Position numbers and translations under genes: made by a program. A DNA stretch of 64,000 nucleotides, from contig NZ_CP053590.1 in assembly GCF_013365535.1 (NCBI RefSeq), positions 3,400,501 to 3,464,500 of the forward strand, in the 5' to 3' direction. Each line of letters opens with the position of its first letter. The first letter of the stretch is position 1. The stretch comes from Aquimarina sp. TRL1 (GTDB taxonomy: Bacteria > Bacteroidota > Bacteroidia > Flavobacteriales > Flavobacteriaceae). The notes under the pieces are model-generated. The model worked only from the letters and a program-made list of their open reading frames with translations, was not told where the DNA came from and ran no database searches. Shown here in pieces: positions 7,549-16,187 of the stretch.

Positions 7549-7918
7549 TGAAATAGAAGAATTGATAAAGAAGACAGGAGTAGATGTTCCTTCTGTAGGG
7601 TTTGTTGATACTGTGATGAAAAAGATTCATGCAGAGACAGTGCCTTGTAAAGAAGATTATAAGATGTCTCCTATTGTGTCAAAAAAAGCATGGGGTGTTA
7701 TTGGAATTTTGATAACAATGTTTTTAGTGGGGACCTATCTTTTTGTGGATGTTTCACATTTTTTTAGCTATAAGTTCAAGTTCTCGTTTTTTAAATTCGG
7801 GTTTAATTTTTCAGGATATACAGCAAGTAAATCGGTTATTTATAGTGTATTGTTATTAATGGTGTTATTTGTAGTTCAAGTAGTTTTTTTGAAAAAACGA
7901 ATAGAAAATAAAGTGTAG
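7532..7918 (+). CDS. Putative membrane anti-sigma factor
   Basis: A 128-residue protein overlapping the sigma gene by 17 bp. The N-terminal ~50 residues are cytosolic and charged (MEERYDEIEELIKK), and TM helices follow at about 52-72 and 100-120. This layout, with coupling to an ECF gene, is that of an anti-sigma factor, although no zinc-binding HxxxCxxC motif is present. Between the helices is a Phe- and Lys-rich stretch. The role is inferred from position; no conserved domain was recognised. Confidence 0.65.
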   Translation: MEERYDEIEELIKKTGVDVPSVGFVDTVMKKIHAETVPCKEDYKMSPIVSKKAWGVIGILITMFLVGTYLFVDVSHFFSYKFKFSFFKFGFNFSGYTASKSVIYSVLLLMVLFVVQVVFLKKRIENKV

Positions 7919-7950
7919 AATATGTTTTATTTGTATAAATAAAGTAATAA

Positions 7951-7984
7951 AAAAAACCTCCAAATCGCGATTTGGAGGTTTTTT
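7951..7984. terminator. Bidirectional terminator, 34-bp perfect palindrome
   Basis: The sequence is a perfect palindrome centred between 7967 and 7968, with arms AAAAAACCTCCAAATCG and the exact complement. It lies between the convergent anti-sigma gene and secA and has the A and T tracts needed to terminate both. Confidence 0.93.
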
Positions 7985-7996
7985 TATGTTGTTAAA

Positions 7997-10900
7997 TTAC
8001 TCTTCTATAAGAACCCATTCTCCTTTTTGAATTAAAGGAATGGCTTGTTTGTATTTTACGGTTTTGTTTTCTCCGCTCATTACATGCTTAATAGTCACCT
8101 TGTCATTACGTCCGATTTTAGGATGTTCTCTGGTGATAGTTTCTGTAACCTGCTGAGGCTGGCTTTGTGTTTGTCCGGCAGCACGATTCATGGCTGCACG
8201 CTCATCCATATTAGGGATCTCCTCTTTGGATGTTTCAAGATTTTCCCTCTTCTTTACCTGACGAGCCTCAGAGATATCCTCTGTATTTCCGGTTGGGAGC
8301 TCTCCTTTGAATAAGAAGGAGATTACATCTTTATTTACATTTTCGATCATGCTCTTGAAAAGCTCAAAAGCTTCGAATTTGTATATTAATAATGGGTCTT
8401 TTTGTTCATGAACAGCAAGCTGTACACTTTGCTTTAATTCATCCATTTTTCGAAGATGCGTTTTCCAGGCATCATCAATGATGGCTAAAGAGATATTTTT
8501 TTCAAAATCAGTAATCAGCTGTTTTCCTTCCGATTCGTATGCTTTTTCTAGATTAGTAGCAACATTTAAACTTTTTACACCGTCAGTAAATGGTACGAGG
8601 ATTCTTTCGTAGTTGTTAGAAGGGTCTTCGTATACCTGTTTGATGACAGGGAATGCAGTTTCTGCATTGCGTTTCATTTTGTCTTGATAGTGTTGATAAG
8701 CATTTTTGTATACTTCTCCTGCAATTTTTTTCGAGTCCATTTTTTCGAACTCCTCAGCACCTACAGGGCTACTCATAGAGAAATAACGGATCAGTTCGAA
8801 TTCAAAATTTTTGAAATCCTGAGCGCCTTTATTTGTTTCAGTGATTACCTCTGCGGTGTCATAAATCATATTAGCGATGTCTACTCGTAGTCGCTCTCCA
8901 AAAAGGGCATGATATCTACGTTTGTAAACAACCTCTCTCTGAGCATTCATTACATCGTCATATTCCAGTAATCGTTTACGAACCCCAAAGTTGTTTTCTT
9001 CTACTTTCTTCTGTGCTCTTTCTATAGATTTAGAAATCATAGAATGCTGTATCATTTCTCCTTCTTTATGCCCCATTCGGTCCATCATTTTAGCAATTCT
9101 TTCCGATCCGAACAAGCGCATAAGGTTGTCTTCCAGTGAAACATAGAAAAGAGAACTTCCTGGATCTCCCTGACGACCAGAACGACCTCTAAGCTGTCTG
9201 TCTACACGTCTGGAATCATGACGCTCTGTACCGATAATGGCTAGACCACCAGCTGCTTTTACTTCATCAGATAACTTGATATCTGTTCCCCTTCCTGCCA
9301 TATTGGTTGCGATGGTTACAACTCCTGGGTTACCGGCTTCAGCAACGATATCCGCTTCTTTTTTGTGTAATTTTGCATTCAGTACATTATGCGGAACTTT
9401 TCTGATGGCAAGCATTCTGCTCAGAAGTTCTGATATTTCTACAGATGTAGTACCGATAAGTACAGGACGACCTGCTCTAGACAGATTTGTAACCTCTTCT
9501 ATAACGGCATTGTATTTTTCTCGTTTTGTTTTGTAGATAAGGTCTTCCTGATCTTTTCTGGCAATAGGTCGGTTCGTTGGAATTTCAACAACATCTAATT
9601 TGTAGATTTCCCACAGTTCTCCTGCTTCTGTTACAGCAGTACCAGTCATTCCTGATAACTTGTTGTACATACGGAAGTAGTTTTGCAAGGTAACTGTTGC
9701 AAATGTTTGAGTAGCATCTTCGATTTTTACATTTTCTTTTGCTTCAATTGCCTGGTGTAGTCCATCACTATAGCGACGACCATCCATGATACGTCCTGTT
9801 TGTTCATCTACAATTTTCACTTTGTTGTCCATTACAACATATTCCACATCTTTTTCAAATAATGAATATGCTTTAAGTAGTTGACGTAAAGTGTGAATAC
9901 GTTCACTTTTTACACTGTAATCTCTAAATAGCTCTTCTTTTTTCTCGGCTTCTTCCTCTTTAGAGAGTTCCAGATTTTCGATTTTGGCAATTTCCATTCC
10001 TATCTGCGGTAGAACAAAGAAGTCAGGATCTTCTTTTCCGGATAAGAATTCAATTCCTTTATCAGTAAGGTCTATTTGATTGTTTTTTTCTTCGATAACA
10101 TAATACAGGTCTGCATCAATTTGGTGCATTTCCCTGTTGTTATCCTGCATGTAGAAATTCTCAGTTTTTTGAAGCAATTGCTTAATTCCTTCTTCACTTA
10201 AGAATTTAATTAATGCTTTATTTTTAGGAATACCCCTGTAGACTTGAAGTAACTTAAATCCTCCGTCTTTTGTGTTTCCTTCTTTGATTAATTTTTTAGC
10301 TTCGGCAAAGACCCCTGTAAGGAACTTCTGTTGAACAGAAACTATTTTTTCAATTTTTGGTTTTAATTCATCGAATTCATGTATGTCTCCCTTTGGAATA
10401 GGACCAGAAATGATAAGTGGTGTTCTGGCATCGTCAATCAATACAGAATCTACTTCATCTATGATCGCATAGTTATGAGGTCTCTGAACTAAGTCTTCTG
10501 GAGAGTGAGACATATTGTCTCTTAAGTAATCAAAACCAAATTCATTGTTTGTACCATATGTAATATCTGCATTGTAGGCAGCTCTTCGTTCAGGGGAATT
10601 AGGTCGGTGATTATCGATACAGTCAACGGTTAATCCGTGAAACTGAAACAACGGTGCCATCCACTCGCTATCACGACGCGCAAGATAATCATTAACAGTA
10701 ACCAGGTGTACGCCATTTCCACTTAATGCGTTTAGGTAAACAGGAAGTGTTGCAACTAAAGTTTTTCCTTCTCCGGTTTGCATCTCTGCAATTTTTCCTT
10801 CATGCATGGCGATTCCTCCGATGAGCTGTACATCATAATGAATCATATCCCAGGAAACTTCTTTTCCTGCGGCATTCCAGCTTGTTGCCCAAATCGCTTT

Positions 10901-11356
10901 TTCTCCGTCTAGTGTTACGTATTCTTTAGAGCCAGATAATTCACGATCATATGCAGATGCCTGTACAGTGATATTGTCATTTTTAGCGAAGCGCTTGGCG
11001 GTTTCTTTGACTAAGGCATAAGCTTCAGGAAGGATTTCAGAAAGTGTTTTTTCTACAATTTCGTAGGCTTCCTCTTTTAATTTATCGATTTCTGCATAGA
11101 TATCTTCTTTCTTATCGATATCCTCTGTAGTGTTTGCTTCATTAGTAAGCGTTTCGATTTTATTTTTAACTTCGGACTGAGCCTCTTTTATTATGTTTTG
11201 AAAAGAAACAGTTTTTGCACGCAATTCATCATTAGATAAACCTTCCAGTGTCTTTTCAGCTTTTTTTATTAATTCAACTTTGGGTTGAATTTCTTTTATG
11301 TCTTTTTTGGATTTATCTCCAACAAATACTTTTAATACAGAATCTAAAATTCCCAT
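7997..11356 (-). CDS. secA: Preprotein translocase ATPase SecA
   Basis: A 1,119-residue motor that drives proteins through SecYEG. The Walker A motif GEGKT (in MQTGEGKTLVATL, near residue 195), DEVD, GTDIKLS-type NBD2 motifs and the IGTERHDSRRVDRQLRGR segment are all clear. The protein is longer than E. coli SecA (~900) because of the insertions usual in Bacteroidetes. The C-terminus ends in an EWVLIEE-type tail and lacks the zinc-binding CxCxSGxxxxxCH motif. It is monocistronic, with a palindromic terminator downstream and an unusual 20-bp palindrome 130 bp upstream. Confidence 0.98.
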   Translation of the reverse strand: MGILDSVLKVFVGDKSKKDIKEIQPKVELIKKAEKTLEGLSNDELRAKTVSFQNIIKEAQSEVKNKIETLTNEANTTEDIDKKEDIYAEIDKLKEEAYEIVEKTLSEILPEAYALVKETAKRFAKNDNITVQASAYDRELSGSKEYVTLDGEKAIWATSWNAAGKEVSWDMIHYDVQLIGGIAMHEGKIAEMQTGEGKTLVATLPVYLNALSGNGVHLVTVNDYLARRDSEWMAPLFQFHGLTVDCIDNHRPNSPERRAAYNADITYGTNNEFGFDYLRDNMSHSPEDLVQRPHNYAIIDEVDSVLIDDARTPLIISGPIPKGDIHEFDELKPKIEKIVSVQQKFLTGVFAEAKKLIKEGNTKDGGFKLLQVYRGIPKNKALIKFLSEEGIKQLLQKTENFYMQDNNREMHQIDADLYYVIEEKNNQIDLTDKGIEFLSGKEDPDFFVLPQIGMEIAKIENLELSKEEEAEKKEELFRDYSVKSERIHTLRQLLKAYSLFEKDVEYVVMDNKVKIVDEQTGRIMDGRRYSDGLHQAIEAKENVKIEDATQTFATVTLQNYFRMYNKLSGMTGTAVTEAGELWEIYKLDVVEIPTNRPIARKDQEDLIYKTKREKYNAVIEEVTNLSRAGRPVLIGTTSVEISELLSRMLAIRKVPHNVLNAKLHKKEADIVAEAGNPGVVTIATNMAGRGTDIKLSDEVKAAGGLAIIGTERHDSRRVDRQLRGRSGRQGDPGSSLFYVSLEDNLMRLFGSERIAKMMDRMGHKEGEMIQHSMISKSIERAQKKVEENNFGVRKRLLEYDDVMNAQREVVYKRRYHALFGERLRVDIANMIYDTAEVITETNKGAQDFKNFEFELIRYFSMSSPVGAEEFEKMDSKKIAGEVYKNAYQHYQDKMKRNAETAFPVIKQVYEDPSNNYERILVPFTDGVKSLNVATNLEKAYESEGKQLITDFEKNISLAIIDDAWKTHLRKMDELKQSVQLAVHEQKDPLLIYKFEAFELFKSMIENVNKDVISFLFKGELPTGNTEDISEARQVKKRENLETSKEEIPNMDERAAMNRAAGQTQSQPQQVTETITREHPKIGRNDKVTIKHVMSGENKTVKYKQAIPLIQKGEWVLIEE

Positions 11357-11486
11357 AATTATGGTCGTGTGTTTTATCTAGTTCTTATACGTCTAACTAA
11401 TAAAAATTATTGTGGCTACCCGAATTATTGTATAGTGCTATATAATAAGGGGGTAATCACCGTATAATTCCTAAGATTATCAAGTG

Positions 11487-11506
11487 TTATACAAAGCTTT
11501 GTATAA
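11487..11506. promoter_or_regulatory. Perfect 20-bp palindrome upstream of secA
   Basis: TTATACAAAGCTTTGTATAA is perfectly self-complementary with no loop. That is the shape of a dimeric regulator's operator rather than an RNA hairpin. It lies in the 233-bp gap between the DUF2795 gene and secA, 130 bp upstream of the secA start. GATTATCAAGTG abuts its left edge. No consensus secA promoter was found. Confidence 0.5.
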
Positions 11507-11544
11507 AACCGTGTCAAGGTCAGTATACAAGGCGTAATTTACGC

Positions 11545-11571
11545 AAAAAAAAAGCCTCTTTCGAGACTTTT
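11545..11571 (-). terminator. Terminator of the DUF2795 gene
   Basis: On the minus strand AAAGTCTC pairs with GAGGCTTT (one G-T wobble) around a GAAA loop, followed by a run of nine T. Confidence 0.8.
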
Positions 11572-11589
11572 AGCGCTATTTTCTATGTT

Positions 11590-11811
11590 TTAATATTCAT
11601 CCTCGTTCCAAAGATAATCTTCGTCTGTAGGATAGTCGGGCCATATTTCTTCTATAGAATCATATGAGTCTCCTTCATCTTCTATTGATTGTAGGTTTTC
11701 TACAACTTCCAGAGGTGCTCCAGTACGAATTGCGTAATCTATCAATTCATCTTTTGTAGCCGGCCAAGGTGCATCACTTAAGTAAGATGCTAGTTCTAAA
11801 GTCCAATACAT
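11590..11811 (-). CDS. DUF2795 domain-containing small acidic protein
   Basis: A 73-residue, strongly acidic protein. The N-terminal part (MYWTLELASYLSDAPWPATKDELIDYA) matches the DUF2795 fold, in which a short helix pair carries the W-P-A-T-K-x-E-L motif. The C-terminal ~25 residues are almost all acidic or aromatic. The family is widespread and its function is unknown. A promoter with consensus -7 box lies just upstream and a terminator downstream, so it is a single-gene unit. Confidence 0.85.
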   Translation of the reverse strand: MYWTLELASYLSDAPWPATKDELIDYAIRTGAPLEVVENLQSIEDEGDSYDSIEEIWPDYPTDEDYLWNEDEY

Positions 11812-11834
11812 ACGTTTACTGGTTTAATTTTTTG

Positions 11835-11865
11835 CAAAAATAAATTTTTAGTTCAAAAAGTCAAG
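11835..11865 (-). promoter_or_regulatory. Bacteroidetes-type promoter of the DUF2795 gene
   Basis: Minus strand: CTTG (11865-11862), 19-bp spacer, TATTTTTG (11842-11835), an exact TAnnTTTG -7 box. Transcription would start about 20 bp before the ATG. Confidence 0.65.
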
Positions 11866-11941
11866 TAAAAAATTAATTATTTAAACAATAATATCTAAGA
11901 ACGTGATTTTTTGTTGTTTTTTAATACTCAGGTTTTTAGGC

Positions 11942-12517
11942 TTATGAATTCTTTGTAGGAATCCATTGTATTTCGTCAGCCTTTAAATCGTATGACAACT
12001 TTCGTGCCAGTACGAATAGGTAGTCAGATAGTCTGTTTAAGTACTTCAAAGAAGCTTCTTCAAATGGTTCTAATTCATATAAGGCAGCTGCTAAACGCTC
12101 AGCCCGCCTGCATACACAGCGTGCAATATGACAGAATGACACAGTTTGATGTCCTCCGGGTAATACGAAATGTGTCATTGGTGGCAAGGCGGTATTCATT
12201 TCATCGATTTGTTCCTCAAGAAAGCTAATGTCTTCTGTAGAAATAGTAGGAATGTTTAGACGTTTTTCTCCGTTTTTTAATACTGCTTTTTCAGGATCAG
12301 TTGCTAATACAGCCCCAAGGGTGAAAAGATGATCTTGTATAGCGATCAAGTGCTTTTTTGTAGTCTCGTCAATGTCTTGATCCCGAATAAGACCAATATG
12401 AGAGTTTAGCTCATCGACAGTTCCATAGCTGTCAATACGAATGTGATGCTTAGGAACTCTGGTTCCACCGAATAAAGCGGTTGTCCCTTTGTCCCCGGTT
12501 TTTGTGTATATTTTCAT
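11942..12517 (-). CDS. Cob(I)yrinic acid a,c-diamide adenosyltransferase (PduO type)
   Basis: A 191-residue ATP:cob(I)alamin adenosyltransferase that makes adenosylcobalamin. The N-terminal TKTGDKGTTALFGGTRVPK motif (residues 5-23) binds ATP. The conserved C-terminal helix with VCRRAERLAAAL (about 135-146) and LNRLSDYLFVLAR (about 160-172) is that of the PduO family. The window shows no cobalamin-dependent enzyme, so its client is elsewhere. The start ATG is followed directly by the conserved motif, which fixes the N-terminus. Confidence 0.94.
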   Translation of the reverse strand: MKIYTKTGDKGTTALFGGTRVPKHHIRIDSYGTVDELNSHIGLIRDQDIDETTKKHLIAIQDHLFTLGAVLATDPEKAVLKNGEKRLNIPTISTEDISFLEEQIDEMNTALPPMTHFVLPGGHQTVSFCHIARCVCRRAERLAAALYELEPFEEASLKYLNRLSDYLFVLARKLSYDLKADEIQWIPTKNS

Positions 12518-12609
12518 TTCTGATTAAAAATTAGTGCTTTTGGTCTGTATAGATACTTATAAACTGTAAAATACTGTAAATAGTATATGGGGTAAAATAG
12601 AGAAAAAAA

Positions 12610-12780
12610 CTAAAGTCTCTGATGTTTCTTCTTGGCGTAATTTTTTTTGAAATTCCGTTGTTCTCTGTGATAAAGTTTTTTTCGATTTCTTTTGGTGTTC
12701 CAAAGCACAATACCAAATAATATAGCGATTCCAATAATTGCCAGTACAAGTTGTGTCTCTTCGGATAAAGATGCTAGCAT
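12610..12780 (-). CDS. Small single-TM basic protein (56 aa)
   Basis: An ATG-initiated ORF of 56 codons. It has a short acidic N-terminus (MLASLSEE), one TM helix (about residues 9-26, ending GIVLW) and a strongly basic tail (NTKRNRKKLYHRE). This bitopic N-out, basic-tail design is a common small-protein type in flavobacteria. It is preferred over an overlapping 72-codon ORF in another frame, which has no coherent topology. It lies upstream of the adenosyltransferase on the same strand. Function unknown. Confidence 0.7.
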   Translation of the reverse strand: MLASLSEETQLVLAIIGIAILFGIVLWNTKRNRKKLYHREQRNFKKNYAKKKHQRL

Positions 12781-12888
12781 GTTTCTTTTAGTTTGAAGTA
12801 AAAATACTAAAATAGAATGAAATATATTATGGAGGTAGAGAATGGATAATTAAGCTTCTTTTTTACCAGGGAATAGTTCCAAAAACGT

Positions 12889-12896
12889 TAAATTTG
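12889..12896 (+). promoter_or_regulatory. -7 promoter element of recR
   Basis: TAAATTTG matches TAnnTTTG exactly and ends 7 bp before the recR ATG, predicting a nearly leaderless transcript. No good TTTG element was found at the 19-bp spacing. Confidence 0.55.
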
Positions 12897-12903
12897 CAGT
12901 GCT

Positions 12904-13524
12904 ATGGAATTTTCTTCAAAACTGTTACAAAATGCCGTAAATGAAATGTCTCAATTACCTGGAATAGGGAAGAGAACTGCATTGCGATTGGTGTTGCATT
13001 TATTAAGACAACCGCCTACCCAAACAGAGTATTTGGTAAATGCCTTACGGGAATTACGAACAGAAATAAAGTTTTGTAAAAAATGTCATAGTATAAGTGA
13101 TATAGAAATATGTGAGATATGCAGTAATCCTAATAGAAAAAATACTGTTATCTGTGTTGTCGAAGATATCAGAGATGTAATGGCTATTGAAGCAACAAGT
13201 CAATACAGAGGGCTGTATCATGTATTGGGAGGTAAAATAAGCCCGCTAGATGGAATAGGGCCTCAGGATTTAACGATTCAATCTTTATTGGATAAAGTGA
13301 AGTCTGGGGATGTTCAGGAGTTGATTTTTGCTTTGAGTGCTACGATGGAAGGAGATACAACCAATTTCTATATCTATAAGCAACTAGAAGGAACAGCGGT
13401 CAAAATATCAACAATAGCAAGAGGAATAGGAGTTAATGATGAATTAGAATATGCAGATGAAGTAACGCTGGGAAGAAGTATAATTAATAGAGTGCCGTTC
13501 GAAAATGCATTAAAAAATTCGTAA
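12904..13524 (+). CDS. recR: Recombination mediator protein RecR
   Basis: A 206-residue RecFOR-pathway protein. It has the N-terminal helix-hairpin-helix ([18 protein letters not shown], residues 17-34), the four-Cys zinc finger (CKKC at 58-61 and CEIC at 70-73) and a Toprim domain beginning CVVEDIRD (about 84). The C-terminal region contains [14 protein letters not shown]. All key motifs are intact. The glycosyltransferase gene begins 18 bp downstream. Confidence 0.97.
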   Translation: MEFSSKLLQNAVNEMSQLPGIGKRTALRLVLHLLRQPPTQTEYLVNALRELRTEIKFCKKCHSISDIEICEICSNPNRKNTVICVVEDIRDVMAIEATSQYRGLYHVLGGKISPLDGIGPQDLTIQSLLDKVKSGDVQELIFALSATMEGDTTNFYIYKQLEGTAVKISTIARGIGVNDELEYADEVTLGRSIINRVPFENALKNS

Positions 13525-13542
13525 ATTATAAAATAATATCTT

Positions 13543-14673
13543 CTGAAATTATCAATAGTTATAGTAAGCTTTAATGTTGAGTATTTCTTGCAGTTATGCC
13601 TGTTAAGTATTAAAGAAGCTATACGCGGTCTGGAAGCGGAGATTATTGTGGTAGATAATAACTCTCAGGATGGTACTGTCACTATGATTCGGCGATTGTT
13701 TCCAGAGGTTGTTTTGTTGATTAATACAGAAAATGTAGGGTTTGCACAAGCTAATAACCAGGGAGTAGCAGTGTCAAAAGGAGAGCAGATATGTTTTGTG
13801 AATCCGGATATAATGGTTCCCGGTGATATTTTTAAGAAATTATCTGAATTGGAAGAACGTTTGCCTGATGTAGGAGGAATAGGCCCTAGATTGATTGATG
13901 GAAGAGGGCTTTTTTTGCAAGAGAGTAAACGAAATATTCCAGCTCCTTTGATTGCTTTTCAGCGATTGTTTGGAATTCGGTCAGGAATCATAAAAAAATA
14001 TTATGCGAGTCATATTTCTGAAAAATCATTAGGAGCTGTAGAGGTATTAACAGGTGCTTTTTTGTGGATAAAAAAAACTGTTTTTCAGGAGATAGGAGGT
14101 TTTGATACAGCATATTTTATTTATGGAGAGGATATTGACTTAGCATATAGATTAAAAAAAGCAGGGTATCAAAATTATTATTGTGGAAAAGTAACTGCGG
14201 TTCATTTTAAAGGAGAGAGTACGAAACTGACCAGTTTTTATAAAAAACAGTTTTATACTGCAATGACTATTTTTTATAAAAAACATTTTAAGACCAATTG
14301 GTTGTTAGATCGGATTGTTTGGGTTGGGGTGTCTTTTGTGTCTTCTGTTCAATTTTTGTTTGATAAGAAAAAAGATCTCCCCAAAAATAAAGAGCTTATG
14401 CTGGTGTCTCAAAACCAGAAGTTGGTCATAAAAATAGAAAAAGCAGTAAAAAAAGAAGTAGCGTTAGCAACATTGAATCAATTACCTGATTTGGGAACTA
14501 ATAATATCGAAGTTATCTTTGACGGTGATTTTGTAAGATATGATGAGATGATTTCTGCAATGCAATCGAATAATACACATACAATTACCTTTAGAATTCG
14601 TCCTCGGAATGAATGCTTTTTTTTAGGAAGTGATTGTAGTAGTAATCACGGCGAAGTTGTTTTGCTGGGATAA
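13543..14673 (+). CDS. Family 2 glycosyltransferase (non-ATG start)
   Basis: A 376-residue GT2 enzyme if started at the CTG at 13543. The first ATG-like frame start (13588, TTG) would remove the essential first beta strand, KLSIVIVSFNVEYFL, which is encoded in frame upstream after a TAA at 13534. The nucleotide-sugar motifs VVDNNSQDGT and CFVNPDIMVPGD (DxD-like) and the ED of YGEDIDLAYRLKKAGY are present. A C-terminal hydrophobic segment (about 250-265) may tether it to the membrane, and the last ~100 residues are a less conserved extension. Probably rhamnosyl- or glucosyltransferase-like; the acceptor is unknown. Confidence 0.85.
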   Translation: MKLSIVIVSFNVEYFLQLCLLSIKEAIRGLEAEIIVVDNNSQDGTVTMIRRLFPEVVLLINTENVGFAQANNQGVAVSKGEQICFVNPDIMVPGDIFKKLSELEERLPDVGGIGPRLIDGRGLFLQESKRNIPAPLIAFQRLFGIRSGIIKKYYASHISEKSLGAVEVLTGAFLWIKKTVFQEIGGFDTAYFIYGEDIDLAYRLKKAGYQNYYCGKVTAVHFKGESTKLTSFYKKQFYTAMTIFYKKHFKTNWLLDRIVWVGVSFVSSVQFLFDKKKDLPKNKELMLVSQNQKLVIKIEKAVKKEVALATLNQLPDLGTNNIEVIFDGDFVRYDEMISAMQSNNTHTITFRIRPRNECFFLGSDCSSNHGEVVLLG

Positions 14674-14757
14674 AATAATAGATAAAAAACAAAATAAAAG
14701 GAGAATTTTAATTAAATTCGCAAAAATAATAACCAATAAATACTTTTGATTAAGAAT

Positions 14758-16098
14758 ATGGCAAAATTTGAGCTGAAACTTCCGAAAATGGGTGAGAGTG
14801 TTGCAGAGGCAACGGTAACTACTTGGTTAAAAGAAGTAGGAGATACTATTGAAATGGATGAGGCAGTGGTAGAAATCGCTACAGATAAAGTGGATAGCGA
14901 AGTACCAAGTGAGGTAGAAGGTGTGTTGGTTGAGAAACTGTTTGATGTAGATGATGTAGTAAAAGTAGGAGAAACAATTGCTATTATTGAAATAGATGGA
15001 GAGGGTGTTGTAGCGGAAACTCCTGCCGCAAGCAAAGAAGTAGTAAGTGAGCAACCAGAAGAAGCAGTAGTACTGGAAGCAGGAATAGAAGAAGTTGCAT
15101 CTTCAAAGCAAATAGATTTTAGTAGCTCTAATAAGTTTTATTCTCCGTTAGTTAAGAACATAGCAGCAACGGAAGGAGTGTCTATAGAAGAGTTAGAAAG
15201 TATTCATGGTACCGGAAAGGATAATAGAGTCACAAAAGACGATATTCTTTCGTATATAGAAAAAAGGAAAGCAGGAGTAGTAGCTAAAGAAGTACCTGTT
15301 GCTAATGTAGAAAAAGAAGCAGTTGTTAAACCAGCAAATGCCGTAGCGGTAAAAACAAAAACTCCTGATCCGGTGATTCCTGTGTCTGGAGAGGATGAAA
15401 TTATCGAGATGTCCAGAATGGGGAAACTAATTGCGCATCATATGATTGATTCTGTGCAAACTTCTGCTCATGTTCAGTCATTTATTGAAGCGGATGTTAC
15501 CAATATCTGGAACTGGAGAAAGAAAGTGAAAAACGAATTCCAAAAAAGAGAAGGAGAGAATATAACATTTACTCCTATTTTTATGGAAGCAATAGCAAAG
15601 GCATTAAAAGATTTTCCAATGATGAACATCTCTGTTTCTGGAGATAAAATCATCAAAAAGAAAAATATAAATCTTGGAATGGCTGCAGCATTACCTGATG
15701 GTAATTTGATCGTTCCTGTTATTAAAAATGCAGACAGGTTGAATTTAGTAGGGATGACCAAAGCTGTAAATGATCTAGCTGGTAGGGCAAGAAATAATCA
15801 ATTGAAACCAGATGATATTCAGGATGGAACATATACAGTGACTAATGTAGGGACTTTTGGTAGTATTATGGGAACTCCGATTATTAATCAACCACAGGTA
15901 GGGATTTTGGCATTGGGAGCTATTAGAAAAGTACCAGCGGTTATAGAAACACCAGAAGGAGATTTTATAGGAATACGCTATAAAATGTTCTTGTCACATT
16001 CTTATGATCATCGTGTGGTAAATGGAGCTTTAGGAGGACAATTTGTTCTAAGAGTAAAAGAATACTTAGAAGATTGGGATGTGAACAGAGAGTTCTAA
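14758..16098 (+). CDS. 2-oxo acid dehydrogenase E2 (dihydrolipoyl acyltransferase)
   Basis: A 446-residue E2 subunit from the ATG at 14758 (a TTG at 14746 could add four residues). Domains in order: an N-terminal lipoyl domain with IATDKVDSEVPSE (lipoyl Lys near residue 44); a peripheral-subunit-binding domain (SPLVKNIAATEGV, about 127-165); and a C-terminal CoA-acyltransferase domain ending with SYDHRVVNGALGG. The usual HxxxDG active-site motif has Asn in place of Asp. The NIWNWRKKVK-type sequence suggests branched-chain or mixed substrate use. No E1 or E3 gene is adjacent. Confidence 0.93.
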   Translation: MAKFELKLPKMGESVAEATVTTWLKEVGDTIEMDEAVVEIATDKVDSEVPSEVEGVLVEKLFDVDDVVKVGETIAIIEIDGEGVVAETPAASKEVVSEQPEEAVVLEAGIEEVASSKQIDFSSSNKFYSPLVKNIAATEGVSIEELESIHGTGKDNRVTKDDILSYIEKRKAGVVAKEVPVANVEKEAVVKPANAVAVKTKTPDPVIPVSGEDEIIEMSRMGKLIAHHMIDSVQTSAHVQSFIEADVTNIWNWRKKVKNEFQKREGENITFTPIFMEAIAKALKDFPMMNISVSGDKIIKKKNINLGMAAALPDGNLIVPVIKNADRLNLVGMTKAVNDLAGRARNNQLKPDDIQDGTYTVTNVGTFGSIMGTPIINQPQVGILALGAIRKVPAVIETPEGDFIGIRYKMFLSHSYDHRVVNGALGGQFVLRVKEYLEDWDVNREF

Positions 16099-16121
16099 TC
16101 ATCGAATCTAAAATATAAAGG

Positions 16122-16157
16122 AATCAGGATAGTTACGTAACTATCCTGATTTTTTTT
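16122..16157 (+). terminator. Terminator after the E2 gene
   Basis: A perfect palindrome at 16122-16151 (AATCAGGATAGTTAC and its complement) is followed by a T tract to 16157. The T tract is only on the plus-strand side, so it mainly serves the E2 gene. Confidence 0.9.
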
Positions 16158-16187
16158 GAATTAAAATGTCTGGAATGTAGAAGTTTT

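Noticed and set aside
12531-12749. 72-codon minus-strand ORF
   Set aside because: It overlaps the 56-aa small TM protein in another frame, lacks coherent topology and reads like a shadow of that gene.
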